From Shewanella benthica (lineage in GTDB: Bacteria > Pseudomonadota > Gammaproteobacteria > Enterobacterales > Shewanellaceae), in the NCBI GenBank assembly GCA_023284085.1, contig JAKVHY010000009.1:1-64000 (forward strand): a stretch of DNA of 64,000 bases. The letters are read 5' to 3'. The translations under genes and the position numbers were made by a program. Below, piece by piece: positions 39,139 through 47,624 of this stretch. A model generated the notes under the pieces. The model searched no databases and was not told the DNA's origin. It saw only the letters and a program-made list of their open reading frames with translations. The stretch's first letter is position 1. Each line of letters begins with the position of its first letter.

Positions 39139-40398
39139 ATGACAAGTACTGTAATTAACAACTCAGTGGCACAGGCGTTACTCACTCGATTTATTGAATA
39201 TGTAAAATTCGATACACAATCAGACGCTAAAAACCCTGCGTGTCCTAGTACCCCCTCACAACTTGTTTTCGCACACCATTTAAAGCAAGAGCTAGAATCT
39301 ATTGGCTTTCATCATGTGAGCTTGTCAACGATGGGCTACCTGACTGCGAGTGTACCTGCGACAGCTGAAGGCATTCCTTGTATCGGCTTTATAGCGCATT
39401 TAGATACCGCCCCTGACTTTAATGGTGCCAATGTTAATCCACAGATAATCAGTAACTATGATGGGGAAGATATACTGCTGGGTGAGCATCAGTTGCTGAG
39501 TACTGAGCAATTTTCTAGCCTGCTTGATTATAAAGGGAAAACGTTAATCACTTCAGATGGAACAAGTCTTTTAGGTGGAGATAATAAGGCTGGAATTGTA
39601 GAAATAATCTCGGCTTTACACTATTTATTAGCACACCCTGAGATCCCTCATGGCGAAATCCGTTTATGCTTTACTCCTGATGAGGAGATAGGCAGAGGCG
39701 CTGATAACTTTGATGTTGAGGCCTTTGGTGCCAAGTGGGCATATACTGTTGATGGCGGTCAGCTTGGCGAGCTGGAGTTTGAAAACTTCAATGCCGCGAC
39801 AGCAGTTATCACAGCAAAAGGCAATAATTGTCATCCAGGTTCTGCCTATGAAGTGATGGTGAATGCACAAACTATGGTAGCAAAATTTCATGCCAAGATG
39901 CCGCTGCATGACACTCCTGAAGGAAGCAGAGACTATGATGGTTTTTTCCACCTTATGAATATGCAGGGACAGACAGAAGAAGCTGAGCTGACTTATCTTA
40001 TTAGAGACTTCGATGAGGAGCTATTTGAAAAACGCAAAAAATGGCTAGCAGACCGTGTGGCCAGTTTTAACGGCGATCTTGTATTAGGCAGCTTAGATAT
40101 AGAGATCACAGACAGCTACTACAATATGAAGCAACAGATATTACCTCACCCACATATCATAGACATTGCTAAGCAGGCGATGATAAATCAAGGTATTACG
40201 CCAATTATCAAGCCGATAAGAGGAGGAACTGATGGTTCAAGACTTTCTTATATGGGCCTACCTTGTCCTAATATCTTCACCGGGGGACATAACTTTCATG
40301 GTAAGCATGAATATATCTGTTTAGAGTCTATGGAAGCCGCTGTAGAGGTAATTATAGATATTTGTCAGATCACAGCTAAAAAATACCAAAATCAATAA
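39139..40398 (+). CDS. pepT: Peptidase T (tripeptide aminopeptidase)
   Basis: PepT removes the N-terminal residue from tripeptides in the cytoplasm using two zinc ions (M20 family). The 419 residues match E. coli (408). Metal and catalytic residues are visible: IAHLDTAPD, SLLGGDNKAGI, FTPDEEIGRGA (catalytic Glu), YTVDGG and, near the end, FTGGHNFHGKHE. PIRGGTDGSRLSYMGLPCPN is the substrate-loop signature. The ATG at 39139 is preferred over a TTG at 39124. It converges with a sensor kinase gene 18 bases downstream, with no obvious terminator between them. Confidence 0.94.
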   Translation: MTSTVINNSVAQALLTRFIEYVKFDTQSDAKNPACPSTPSQLVFAHHLKQELESIGFHHVSLSTMGYLTASVPATAEGIPCIGFIAHLDTAPDFNGANVNPQIISNYDGEDILLGEHQLLSTEQFSSLLDYKGKTLITSDGTSLLGGDNKAGIVEIISALHYLLAHPEIPHGEIRLCFTPDEEIGRGADNFDVEAFGAKWAYTVDGGQLGELEFENFNAATAVITAKGNNCHPGSAYEVMVNAQTMVAKFHAKMPLHDTPEGSRDYDGFFHLMNMQGQTEEAELTYLIRDFDEELFEKRKKWLADRVASFNGDLVLGSLDIEITDSYYNMKQQILPHPHIIDIAKQAMINQGITPIIKPIRGGTDGSRLSYMGLPCPNIFTGGHNFHGKHEYICLESMEAAVEVIIDICQITAKKYQNQ

Positions 40399-40416
40399 GT
40401 GATGTAGCCCATACCG

Positions 40417-42048
40417 CTATGCCGATACCGCATCAGTATGCTCATCTGAGGTTTGGGTGGGCAAAAGAGGGAAAGAGATCAGGAAGCAAGCGCCACCGAG
40501 TTCACATTTTGGCTCAAATCTGATGTTTCCTTTTAGCAAAATAGCGGCATTATAAGCGGCCGAGAGTCCAAGCCCTGTTCCGCCTTCATTACGTGAAGTG
40601 GTATAGAAGGGTTCGAAAATATGAGTTGCCGCATCTCTAGATATCCCTGAACCATTGTCTTGTATTGAGATATTGATATTACTATCGACTAACTTCGCCC
40701 GGATGATGATGATGCTCTTATCCACCTTCTTAAATGCATGAGTATATGCGTTGGAGAGAATATTGGTGGTGATCTGCTTCAGCAGACTCAAGTTGGTTTC
40801 TATCTCTAATTCAGGGGCAAGATCAAACTGTACTTCGACCTCTTGTTTATCGAAGAGGATCTTCATGGATTCATGACTATCTATGAGAGCCTGCCTTAGA
40901 TTGAATGTCTTCAATTCTTCCTGACTCTGCTGGGCTGCTACTGTCTTAAACTTCTGTATTAGGGTGCTTGCCTTAGTGATATTACTGACAATTAACTCAC
41001 AACTCTGCTGATACTCTTCTAATATGGCATTAATTTCCTCTAAGGTCGTGTTCTCACCATGTATGAGTAAGATCAACTCTTCGATATGTACAAGCTGAGA
41101 GGTTGCAGCAGTTAAACAGATCCCTATGGGAGTGTTAATTTCGTGTGCGACTCCAGAGACTAAGCCTCCCAATGCAGCCATCTTTTCCTGTTCGACTAGT
41201 ACCTCTTGAGCCCGTTTTAACACCAAGAGAGATTGCTCTAGCTCTTGAGTTCTCTCCTTTACTTGTCTTGCCAACTCCTCTTTATAGCTGGTTTCGAGGG
41301 CTAATAACCTCTCTCTATCGGTTAATGCGTCTTGCAGTTCCTGTTTCGATTTTTTGATGTCCGAAAATGAAGTTCTCAGTTGTTGTTGCATGGTATTAAT
41401 CGCCGATGAGACTTGATGGAATTCGTCTCCCTGCTTATTGTTCTGATCGAACGTTAGCGGTTCAAAGGGGCTATCGAGATCTAATCGCTGACAATAAAGG
41501 CTGAGCGTGTGTAGGTGCCTTGCGACCATGTGCCAGACTAAAAAGAGGATAAAACCTGCGACGAAAAATGTTTTTATGGCATTAGAAAGTAAGATGATGA
41601 TGGCTCTATCTAGCAGTTTTTCGTAAACCGCTTTAAGATCCGCTTGAATCAGTAAGGTGCCAACAGCAATGTTATTCCTTCCAGAGCTATAGAAGAGATC
41701 GAATGTTTTTTCTATGGTATTTTCCGGCGTTGGGCTGCCCGAGGTCCAGACCTGACCGCTATCATCGTTGATTGAAATATAGGTGATGTCGGGGAGCTGA
41801 ATCAAGCCATTAAGTTGAGTGTTTATCAATTTTTCATCTATCACCCAGATACTAGCCGCTAGCACATCTAAATTAACTTTTTCGATACTGGTAAATTGGC
41901 GAGTGATACGATTGACATCGCCTTTATAGTCATTTATCAGTTGAAAACCTGTGGTGATCAAGGTGATTAATGAACTAAATAATATAATTGATATTGTTAG
42001 TTTTCGGCCTATCTGGCTTTTGATTAATCTGCGAGTAAAAGTATGCAT
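40417..42048 (-). CDS. Membrane sensor histidine kinase (orphan)
   Basis: A 543-residue sensor kinase. A transmembrane segment lies at about residues 18-40. A periplasmic domain of about 110 residues (VNLDVLAASIWVIDEKLINT, DITYISINDDSGQVW) is followed by a second membrane segment at about 150-172 and a HAMP-like linker. A coiled coil of about 60 residues (ELQDALTDRERLLALETSYK) comes next, then the kinase core: H box GVAHEINTPIG, N box ITTNILSNAYTHAF, G1 DNGSGI, F box FEPFYTT, and G2 GTGLGLSAAY. No response regulator gene is adjacent, so the partner is elsewhere. The signal sensed is unknown. Confidence 0.88.
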   Translation of the reverse strand: MHTFTRRLIKSQIGRKLTISIILFSSLITLITTGFQLINDYKGDVNRITRQFTSIEKVNLDVLAASIWVIDEKLINTQLNGLIQLPDITYISINDDSGQVWTSGSPTPENTIEKTFDLFYSSGRNNIAVGTLLIQADLKAVYEKLLDRAIIILLSNAIKTFFVAGFILFLVWHMVARHLHTLSLYCQRLDLDSPFEPLTFDQNNKQGDEFHQVSSAINTMQQQLRTSFSDIKKSKQELQDALTDRERLLALETSYKEELARQVKERTQELEQSLLVLKRAQEVLVEQEKMAALGGLVSGVAHEINTPIGICLTAATSQLVHIEELILLIHGENTTLEEINAILEEYQQSCELIVSNITKASTLIQKFKTVAAQQSQEELKTFNLRQALIDSHESMKILFDKQEVEVQFDLAPELEIETNLSLLKQITTNILSNAYTHAFKKVDKSIIIIRAKLVDSNINISIQDNGSGISRDAATHIFEPFYTTSRNEGGTGLGLSAAYNAAILLKGNIRFEPKCELGGACFLISFPLLPTQTSDEHTDAVSA

Positions 42049-42283
42049 GGATCCTTTGCTTGAGCATTGAAAGCTAAATTAGACTTGCTCACTTTCGCCT
42101 TCGAATAATGTCAAAGTAAGCATCCCTCCATAAGCATAGTCTGCCAATCGCCTATTGAGTGACTTAGTGGCTTAAAAATTAACAAAAAATCCTAAATATT
42201 GGCAATCAATATTATTAGTCAATTTGTGGCATTAATTTTGCTTTAATTTACTTAAGTACAGGTTTTTGACACTAGGTATCCTC

Positions 42284-42895
42284 ATGCAGAAAATAAACAC
42301 ACAGATATTTAAACCATCGGTTCCTAAACAGCTGATTTTCAGCTCTATGCTTTGGTTAGCTATCGTGAGCGGGGTCTTGTTATTCGTACCTGTAGGTATT
42401 TTGACGGCAGTGAACTTAGAAGTCGTGGTTAGTGCTAACTCTTCTTTCATTGGCTTAGGTTTTATCATAGGTATCGCTTATCTAATTACTCAAGTGGTGA
42501 GTTATTTCTTAGATGAGGCCATCGGTGCGTTAAAAGCAAAGCGGACTATTGAAATCATCGAGGAGAAGGTGCGGCTCTTGGATCCGACTGAACGCGCTCT
42601 TTTACGTGAGTTTTTTCTTCAGGGTGAGACTGTCTTGACTCTACCGCAAAATGAACCCGCGGTTAAAAGCCTACTAACGACGAACATCATCGAGCTGTTA
42701 GGAAATCAAAAGCATTATGCAATACAGGGCTCTACGGCTGATTATAAGATTTCGATGCGAGCGAGAATTTATCTGAATCGACAAGTACTAAGATTGCCGG
42801 TTGGAGAGCCAAGTCAGGAAGAGATGCTAAATCTGATTAAAGCCAGGCCAACTTTTGCTAATAATGTCACAGGCCCAAGAAAACACGCTGCCTAA
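42284..42895 (+). CDS. Membrane protein of the superinfection-exclusion protein B (SieB) family
   Basis: About 203 residues. Two membrane segments (about residues 20-42 and 55-78, LWLAIVSGVLLFVPVGIL and FIGLGFIIGIAYLITQVVSY) are followed by a cytosolic domain. That domain has the pattern LDPTERALLREFFLQGETVLTLP, then a winged-helix-like stretch ending in MRARIYLNRQVLRLPVGEP. This resembles chromosomal SieB-type proteins named after the P22/lambda exclusion protein, which aborts growth of superinfecting phage. The chromosomal proteins have not been shown to do this as far as I know. The start ATG at 42284 has AGGT upstream; a TTG at 42266 lacks one. It is divergent from the sensor kinase. Confidence 0.6.
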   Translation: MQKINTQIFKPSVPKQLIFSSMLWLAIVSGVLLFVPVGILTAVNLEVVVSANSSFIGLGFIIGIAYLITQVVSYFLDEAIGALKAKRTIEIIEEKVRLLDPTERALLREFFLQGETVLTLPQNEPAVKSLLTTNIIELLGNQKHYAIQGSTADYKISMRARIYLNRQVLRLPVGEPSQEEMLNLIKARPTFANNVTGPRKHAA

Positions 42896-42946
42896 ATACC
42901 TAGTAGGCTGAGATATTTTAAATACTCTACATCGAGTGTAAAGATA

Positions 42947-42963
42947 GGGGGCGATATGCCCCC
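42947..42963. terminator. Short G/C hairpin between convergent genes
   Basis: GGGGGC (42947-42952) pairs with GCCCCC (42958-42963). On the minus strand TATCTTTA follows. It could end the DUF3149 transcript and perhaps the SieB-like one. The T tract is poor. Confidence 0.4.
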
Positions 42964-43018
42964 ACTGCATTAGGGAAAGCACCTGTTTAAGTGCCACCCC
43001 ATCGAAATCGTTTTTTGC

Positions 43019-43147
43019 TTATTCCGGCTTAGACTTTTGAATAAACATCCACATCAGGTATCCCATGATGCCTATGGTGCAAAAAATAACGGTCATTGAC
43101 ATCAGTCCGATTGCGTTGCCAAACATCAAATCTAACCAGAAAGCCAT
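43019..43147 (-). CDS. Small DUF3149-type membrane protein, 42 residues
   Basis: A small gene. The protein starts MAFWLDLMFGNAIGLMSMTV, continues as a single hydrophobic segment with GIMGYLMWMF, and ends in a basic tail IQKSKPE. This is the composition and layout of DUF3149, a family of about 40-residue membrane proteins of unknown function in gammaproteobacteria. AGAGGATTTCACT precedes the ATG, so GAGG is well placed. Alone on its strand, between the SieB-like gene and the tRNA. Confidence 0.75.
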   Translation of the reverse strand: MAFWLDLMFGNAIGLMSMTVIFCTIGIMGYLMWMFIQKSKPE

Positions 43148-43423
43148 AGTGAAATCCTCTTTCAAAAATTATGTTTATATCCCTAACCTAATCTGGTTTT
43201 AATGTCAGCTTGCTGATCTCGATCAATAATCGCTCCGAATCATTATCAAATTACATTGTTTTTGTTAAAACTATGGTTTACATCTGTTTTTGCTTATTTA
43301 GCTTGCGTAAGTAGGAGCGGCACAAGGCGATAGATATGTACTCATTAATCTGACTGTACTTGTATGTAGAGTATAAGATAAGAGTGAAAATTGTTCGGTC
43401 AGTTATTTTCTACTGTTAAAGAC

Positions 43424-43451
43424 TTGCCATTAGTCGTCTCAAAGGTATAAT
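43424..43451 (+). promoter_or_regulatory. Promoter of tRNA-Leu
   Basis: TTGCCA (43424-43429), 16 bases, then TATAAT (43446-43451), followed by a G/C-rich discriminator (GCCGACAC) typical of stringently controlled stable-RNA promoters. The tRNA begins about 40 bases past the predicted start. Confidence 0.75.
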
Positions 43452-43500
43452 GCCGACACTTACTGAGGTCTTAGCTATCTTGGTTGGTCTATTTGATTAA

Positions 43501-43585
43501 GCCGGTGTGGTGGAATTGGTAGACACGACGGATTCAAAATCCGTTGCTTTCGAGCGTGACGGTTCAAGTCCGTCCTCCGGTACCA
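43501..43585 (+). tRNA. tRNA-Leu, anticodon CAA
   Basis: Class II tRNA with an 85-base body including encoded CCA. The anticodon stem ACGGA/TCCGT holds loop TTCAAAA (anticodon CAA, reads UUG). A long variable arm is present (GCTTTCGAGC region). The T arm is GACGG-TTCAAGT-CCGTC. D-loop GG is in AATTGGTAGACA. In the acceptor stem G1 pairs with T72, as in some E. coli Leu tRNAs, and position 6 faces a T-T mismatch. Confidence 0.97.
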
Positions 43586-43597
43586 ATCGAATAAAGG

Positions 43598-43622
43598 AAC
43601 CTGCCATTGTGCAGGTTTTTTG
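43598..43622 (+). terminator. Terminator of tRNA-Leu
   Basis: AACCTGC (43598-43604) pairs with GCAGGTT (43611-43617), then a T tract. Confidence 0.85.
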
Positions 43623-43922
43623 TATCTGACGTATAGTAAACCTTCTAATAACCCTTTCTATCTTTTCATTTTAAAGTACCAGAATAGCCACCTTTGCATG
43701 AGTTCCCCACTAAGTCCTGTTTGAAATATATTTACGTTGATCAAAATGGAGTAAGTGTTTGGTGTTTGATAAGAGTTGGTTGTATTAGCTTTATTCGTTT
43801 TTGTTTAAGAGCTATCAATTGTATAAGATGCTATTTGATGGTCTTCAGTAAATCAGTGATGAGTATTACGGCACTGTTGAGCAACTTTTAATAAATTCCT
43901 GAGCGAGCTGGCTTAGGCGGGT
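43623..43922. other. Gene-free stretch after tRNA-Leu
   Basis: No supported gene. A 65-codon open frame at 43694-43891 is Cys/Ile-rich, has no ribosome binding site and looks random. No integrase or att-like duplication of the tRNA 3' end was found here. Confidence 0.5.
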
Positions 43923-44501
43923 TTATGACCAAATTCGCCAATTGCTATAGGTGGTTTTGCTGGTATCTGTAATGAGCCGTATCATTAGGGTAAAGCGCAC
44001 ATCGATAACGCCATCGGACGCGCCTGCCACCGTTAGCCACTTGCCCAGCTTCAGTGGCCGCCACTTGCCTTCGGATTGTTTAATGCCCTCCTCACCTTCA
44101 TCCAAGGTCACCATGCGATTTGGATTTTTCTGGTAGCCCCTAGAGGCGTCGATTTGGGTTATCCGGTACTCATAAACCCCGTCATTTCCTGTTGAACCAG
44201 CGGGCAGCCACCGGCCCAGATTATTCAACCAGTCAGAGTCTGAGCTGAGTGCGCCGTCAGGATTCCAAAACAGAGCAAAGCCATCATTGGCTAGGTGGAT
44301 TTCGGCTCTGGAAAGCAGAGGTGCTGGCGCGATGTAGGGCGTAGCCAATCTTTTAGGGCCATCGATTTCAGTGGCCAAGATATGGGGCGACTGAAGAGTT
44401 CGGGAGTCTGTAGACTGCTGTAGTTGCGGGCCAGACCAGCAAAATATCGAGGTAATTAAGATGAGTGAGGCCACTAGTAGGGTTGGGATCTTGTTTATCA
44501 T
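43923..44501 (-). CDS. Exported protein of unknown function
   Basis: A 192-residue protein, not recognised. The N-terminus is a signal peptide or anchor (MINKIPTLLVASLILITSIF, then CWSGPQ). The mature part is polar and looks beta-rich, with many Trp (ALFWNPDGALSSDSDWLNNL, GKWRPLKLGKWLTVAG, YSNWRIWS at the end). It is separated from the decahaem cytochrome upstream by that gene's terminator, so it probably has its own promoter. No cofactor or catalytic motif is seen. Confidence 0.6.
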   Translation of the reverse strand: MINKIPTLLVASLILITSIFCWSGPQLQQSTDSRTLQSPHILATEIDGPKRLATPYIAPAPLLSRAEIHLANDGFALFWNPDGALSSDSDWLNNLGRWLPAGSTGNDGVYEYRITQIDASRGYQKNPNRMVTLDEGEEGIKQSEGKWRPLKLGKWLTVAGASDGVIDVRFTLMIRLITDTSKTTYSNWRIWS

Positions 44502-44553
44502 TGCGAGCGCCTATCATGCTTTGGTGACTTACTGAAAGCCTAGGATAAGGAAC

Positions 44554-44577
44554 AAAAAAACCGCTAACAGTAAGCGG
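44554..44577 (-). terminator. Terminator of the decahaem cytochrome gene
   Basis: CCGCT (44561-44565) pairs with AGCGG (44573-44577) across a seven-base loop. On the minus strand seven T follow. A second, T-less dyad (GAGTGACT/AGTCACTC, 44597-44628) lies between it and the stop codon. Confidence 0.8.
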
Positions 44578-44646
44578 ATTTAAGTATCAAGGTGTTGAGT
44601 GACTCTCGGCTAAAGCGTTGAGTCACTCCTACTTGCCTTTAGGGTG

Positions 44647-47148
44647 TTATTTGTTAAACATACCGTGAACAGTATCAACCGCGGTAACACTGCCAATGGC
44701 ATGACAAGTGGCACAAGATTCGGTGCCCGTTGCCGCTGCTTCAGTTTCAGCATTGAATTGAGCGCCATTTTGAACCATGTGGCTCAGTAGTTGCTGCTCG
44801 GCGGCGGTGATGGTCACGGGAACCTGAGGGAACTCGTTGTTATCATAGCCAATGCCGTTGCTGCTTAGGTCTTTGGTCAGCAGAGTAGCGCCAAAGCCAT
44901 CAAGACGCACCTTACCGTCTGCGCCAATGAGTCCAGGACCTACGCTGAGGTGACAAGAACTACACACTGCGGCAATTGGGCTGGTGAACTTAGCACCGGT
45001 ATTGTCCAGAGAGTTACCTAGCTTCTTACCGTTTAACTCTTCATCGGCGTTGGTGTCTGGGGTACGAGTGATCGACGGACGAGAATTCTGTGCCAATGGC
45101 AAATCAATCTGGTCGGCGTCGTGACACTGGCTACAGTCGCTGATTGGAGCTGGGTAGAACTCGTGACGACCTACCATGTCGAAGTTGTTCTCGGCATCTA
45201 TAAATAGATAGTTCGAGTGAGTCTTGTGAATTTCGAACTTCAGGTCACTGATGCCACCTTCACGCGGTGAATCGGCCGGAGAACGGGCGAAACGGTTGGC
45301 GTTATGACAAGCCTTACACTGAGTCGGGTCATCGGAACGACGGCTGTCGTGCTGAATCACGGCTTCGTGACAGGTGCCACACTTGTCGAAGTTGGCGCCG
45401 AACTTCAATTCGAAGTCAGGGTTGATGGCTAATGAGGCCGCATCGAAGAAGTTGTTCACCACGGTTGATGGGGTGGAGATCTTCTCTAGGGCGTTATTGT
45501 CTTCACAATTCACCAACGTATTGTCACTGTCGACACAGACACTAGAGGAGATAAAGCTGGCCAATATGTTGCCACTGGTCAGCTGTTCGCCCCCATTGAT
45601 GTTGGTATCTCGTGCGGTATCCCAGTTACAGATGATGTCACCAGTGGTGGCACCAATACGACACTGCTCGTTATTATCCAGTTCGAATGAGTTCGGCGTG
45701 TTCTTGGCGACGTGGGTTTCGAAGCCTTCGCCGTTGTCCCAGTTCAAGATCAGGCGCACGCTGTTTTTATACTGGAGGAACTCGTCGTCTAGGGTAATGC
45801 CCGTACCGTCTTTGGTTACGCGAACGTGAACATCGTAAGCGGTAGGCGTGGTGGCAACCAGAGATTCAACTTCGAATTTCACTCCGTAGTCGATACCAGC
45901 ATTTTTCTTACCGATGGCATTCACGGTGTGAACGTTTTCAACAGAGGCGGAAGAGTTTTCACCGTGACAGGTTAGACAAGTACCGTTTTCTACTGGGAAG
46001 GTGAAGTGCTGCTGGCTATCAGGTTTGACCGTTAGCATAACTTCGTTGAAGGCAATGTCGTCGTGACAAGAAGCACATGTCTCGATAGTCGGATTGGTCT
46101 TCCAGTTGCCGCCATCTGTGGTCACAACGGCTGCCAAATCGGCATTGAGATCCAGATCTGCATCATCGGCATGACAGTTAGTGCAGTTTCTGATGTCCTG
46201 TGGGTAGTTGATGCCGTCGGTGGTACCTTTGTTGTTCAGTACCCAGATGCCATCGTTTTCGGCGAAGATCTTTTCCTTGTTACCGCTCTTGGTGAAGATG
46301 CTGTACTTGTTACCTTCATTGGCCAGAGTCGGCAAGTCGATGCCGTGGTGAAGCTTGTGCACCATCACTTTTAGATCCAGACTTTCGCCACTGATCGGGT
46401 CGGTGGTGTCTGGGTTGTGACAAGTCACACAGTTGTCGGTATCGATGCGGTTGCCGCCATGGAATGCCATTTCAGTATGACACTCATTACAGCTCTCTAC
46501 GGTAACGATATTACGAGTCACTACATCGGCGGCACCGGAAGGCACCCAATCGAAGGTGATATTGGCAACGGGGTAGTTGTCAGAGTTACGAATCTCTAAA
46601 CCAATTCTGTGGGTTAGATCTTCTTCCCAAGCAATGGTTTCGCCACTCACTGGGTCAACGGCATTAAGCACGTCGTTGGCGAAGGTGTATTGGTAAGTAC
46701 CGTCTAGGTTATCGACCAGCTCACCGTTTTCATCGGCGTCGCCATCTCTTTCGTTGGTGGCAAGGCTAACATTGCCCACATCTGGGTAATTGGTAGGGTC
46801 GATATCTGTCGATTTACGCAGGAAGCTGGTCCAGTTGTAGGCATCGCCATTGTCATCGGCAACCAGCTTAATCACGTTAACGCGCAGACCGGTGATGCCT
46901 ACTAGCGGCGTACCGTTTTGGTCTTCGGCTCTGAAGCTAAATGTCAGCTTGCCGTCGACGATGCTGGCCTCAGCAATAGAAGCGGTTAATTCAGCGGCGG
47001 TAAACACCGTATAAGGGGAATTTTCACCCGGAGTGCCTGGAGTACCAGGAGCGCCTGGGGCACCGTCGGCACCGTCGCCACAGCCCGAGAGAACCATAGC
47101 GGCAAAGAGAGGCGCGATACGACTAACCTTCTTTAAATTTTTGAACAT
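44647..47148 (-). CDS. Outer-membrane decahaem c-type cytochrome, OmcA/MtrC family lipoprotein
   Basis: An 833-residue surface cytochrome for extracellular electron transfer to metals or other solid acceptors. The signal peptide (MFKNLKKVSRIAPLFAAMVL) ends in lipobox LSGC. A collagen-like Gly-Ala-Pro/Gly-Thr-Pro tether follows, then beta-barrel domains alternating with two five-haem blocks. Ten CxxCH motifs are visible in order: CNECH, CVTCH, CTNCH, CASCH, CLTCH, CGTCH, CKACH, CSQCH, CSSCH and CATCH. Length is above MtrC (671) and OmcA (735). The start at 47148 has AAGG upstream and gives a normal lipoprotein signal; the frame opens 16 codons earlier. No mtrA- or mtrB-type partner lies beside it, so its electron donor is encoded elsewhere. 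Confidence 0.93.
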   Translation of the reverse strand: MFKNLKKVSRIAPLFAAMVLSGCGDGADGAPGAPGTPGTPGENSPYTVFTAAELTASIAEASIVDGKLTFSFRAEDQNGTPLVGITGLRVNVIKLVADDNGDAYNWTSFLRKSTDIDPTNYPDVGNVSLATNERDGDADENGELVDNLDGTYQYTFANDVLNAVDPVSGETIAWEEDLTHRIGLEIRNSDNYPVANITFDWVPSGAADVVTRNIVTVESCNECHTEMAFHGGNRIDTDNCVTCHNPDTTDPISGESLDLKVMVHKLHHGIDLPTLANEGNKYSIFTKSGNKEKIFAENDGIWVLNNKGTTDGINYPQDIRNCTNCHADDADLDLNADLAAVVTTDGGNWKTNPTIETCASCHDDIAFNEVMLTVKPDSQQHFTFPVENGTCLTCHGENSSASVENVHTVNAIGKKNAGIDYGVKFEVESLVATTPTAYDVHVRVTKDGTGITLDDEFLQYKNSVRLILNWDNGEGFETHVAKNTPNSFELDNNEQCRIGATTGDIICNWDTARDTNINGGEQLTSGNILASFISSSVCVDSDNTLVNCEDNNALEKISTPSTVVNNFFDAASLAINPDFELKFGANFDKCGTCHEAVIQHDSRRSDDPTQCKACHNANRFARSPADSPREGGISDLKFEIHKTHSNYLFIDAENNFDMVGRHEFYPAPISDCSQCHDADQIDLPLAQNSRPSITRTPDTNADEELNGKKLGNSLDNTGAKFTSPIAAVCSSCHLSVGPGLIGADGKVRLDGFGATLLTKDLSSNGIGYDNNEFPQVPVTITAAEQQLLSHMVQNGAQFNAETEAAATGTESCATCHAIGSVTAVDTVHGMFNK

Positions 47149-47355
47149 ATTACTTACCTTTTTATTATCATCATCATTTTTGGTTTGGTGTTGCAACTGT
47201 CTATCAATCTGCAGCTCGTTATCTACACCGAGAAATCTTTCAATAAAGGAGCTGATGTCATTAGCGCTTCAAGCGATACCGAATGATGAACAGTTAAAGT
47301 TTTAGTTTATGCTTCGTTGGTCGATGCATTAATTCTTTAGTCTCGTAGGCCCAAG

Positions 47356-47457
47356 TTAGGAAACCACCGGAAAACACTTACTTCCGATGGCCCCAGACTT
47401 AATAGGGATTGTTTCCAAAGCGAATGGCGGTAGCCAACATATGTGGGGAAGGATCAT
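47356..47457 (-). CDS. Putative 33-residue leader peptide upstream of the decahaem cytochrome
   Basis: A short frame whose ATG (47457) is preceded by AAAGGAGGTGA. This is a full-length match to the 16S anti-Shine-Dalgarno end, far better than any other start in the window. The product begins MILPHICWLPPFALETIP and ends KCFPVVS; it has two Cys, one Trp and several Pro. The coding part can fold: CCATCGGAA and TTCCGGTGG near the 3' end form a 9-bp stem with wobble pairs. It lies 207 bases upstream of the cytochrome start on the same strand. It could be a regulatory leader or a small protein. I do not recognise the peptide. Confidence 0.45.
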   Translation of the reverse strand: MILPHICWLPPFALETIPIKSGAIGSKCFPVVS

Positions 47458-47542
47458 TTCGCTCACCTCCTTTCGAGGGTCGCGATTATCGTTCTATGTA
47501 CGCAAAGTTAAAAGATGAGCAAAATTAACAAATAAAGTCGAT

Positions 47543-47562
47543 CTGATAACTTTACTTATCAG
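47543..47562. promoter_or_regulatory. Candidate operator upstream of the leader frame
   Basis: A perfect inverted repeat CTGATAA-CTTTAC-TTATCAG with 7-bp arms, about 85 bases upstream of the leader ATG, is where a regulator of the cytochrome transcript could bind. The regulator is not identified. Confidence 0.4.
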
Positions 47563-47624
47563 GTGTTAAGTATCTCGTTGTTTTATATTATTTTTATTTC
47601 GTTAATTCGAGAGTGGTAAATTGA

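Noticed and set aside
43694..43891. 65-codon frame after tRNA-Leu
   Set aside because: No ribosome binding site and random-looking product.
43501..43922. tRNA-Leu as an integration site
   Set aside because: No integrase gene and no duplicate of the tRNA 3' end were found downstream.
44597..44628. Second terminator after the decahaem cytochrome gene
   Set aside because: Good 8-bp arms, but a 16-base loop and no T tract on either strand.
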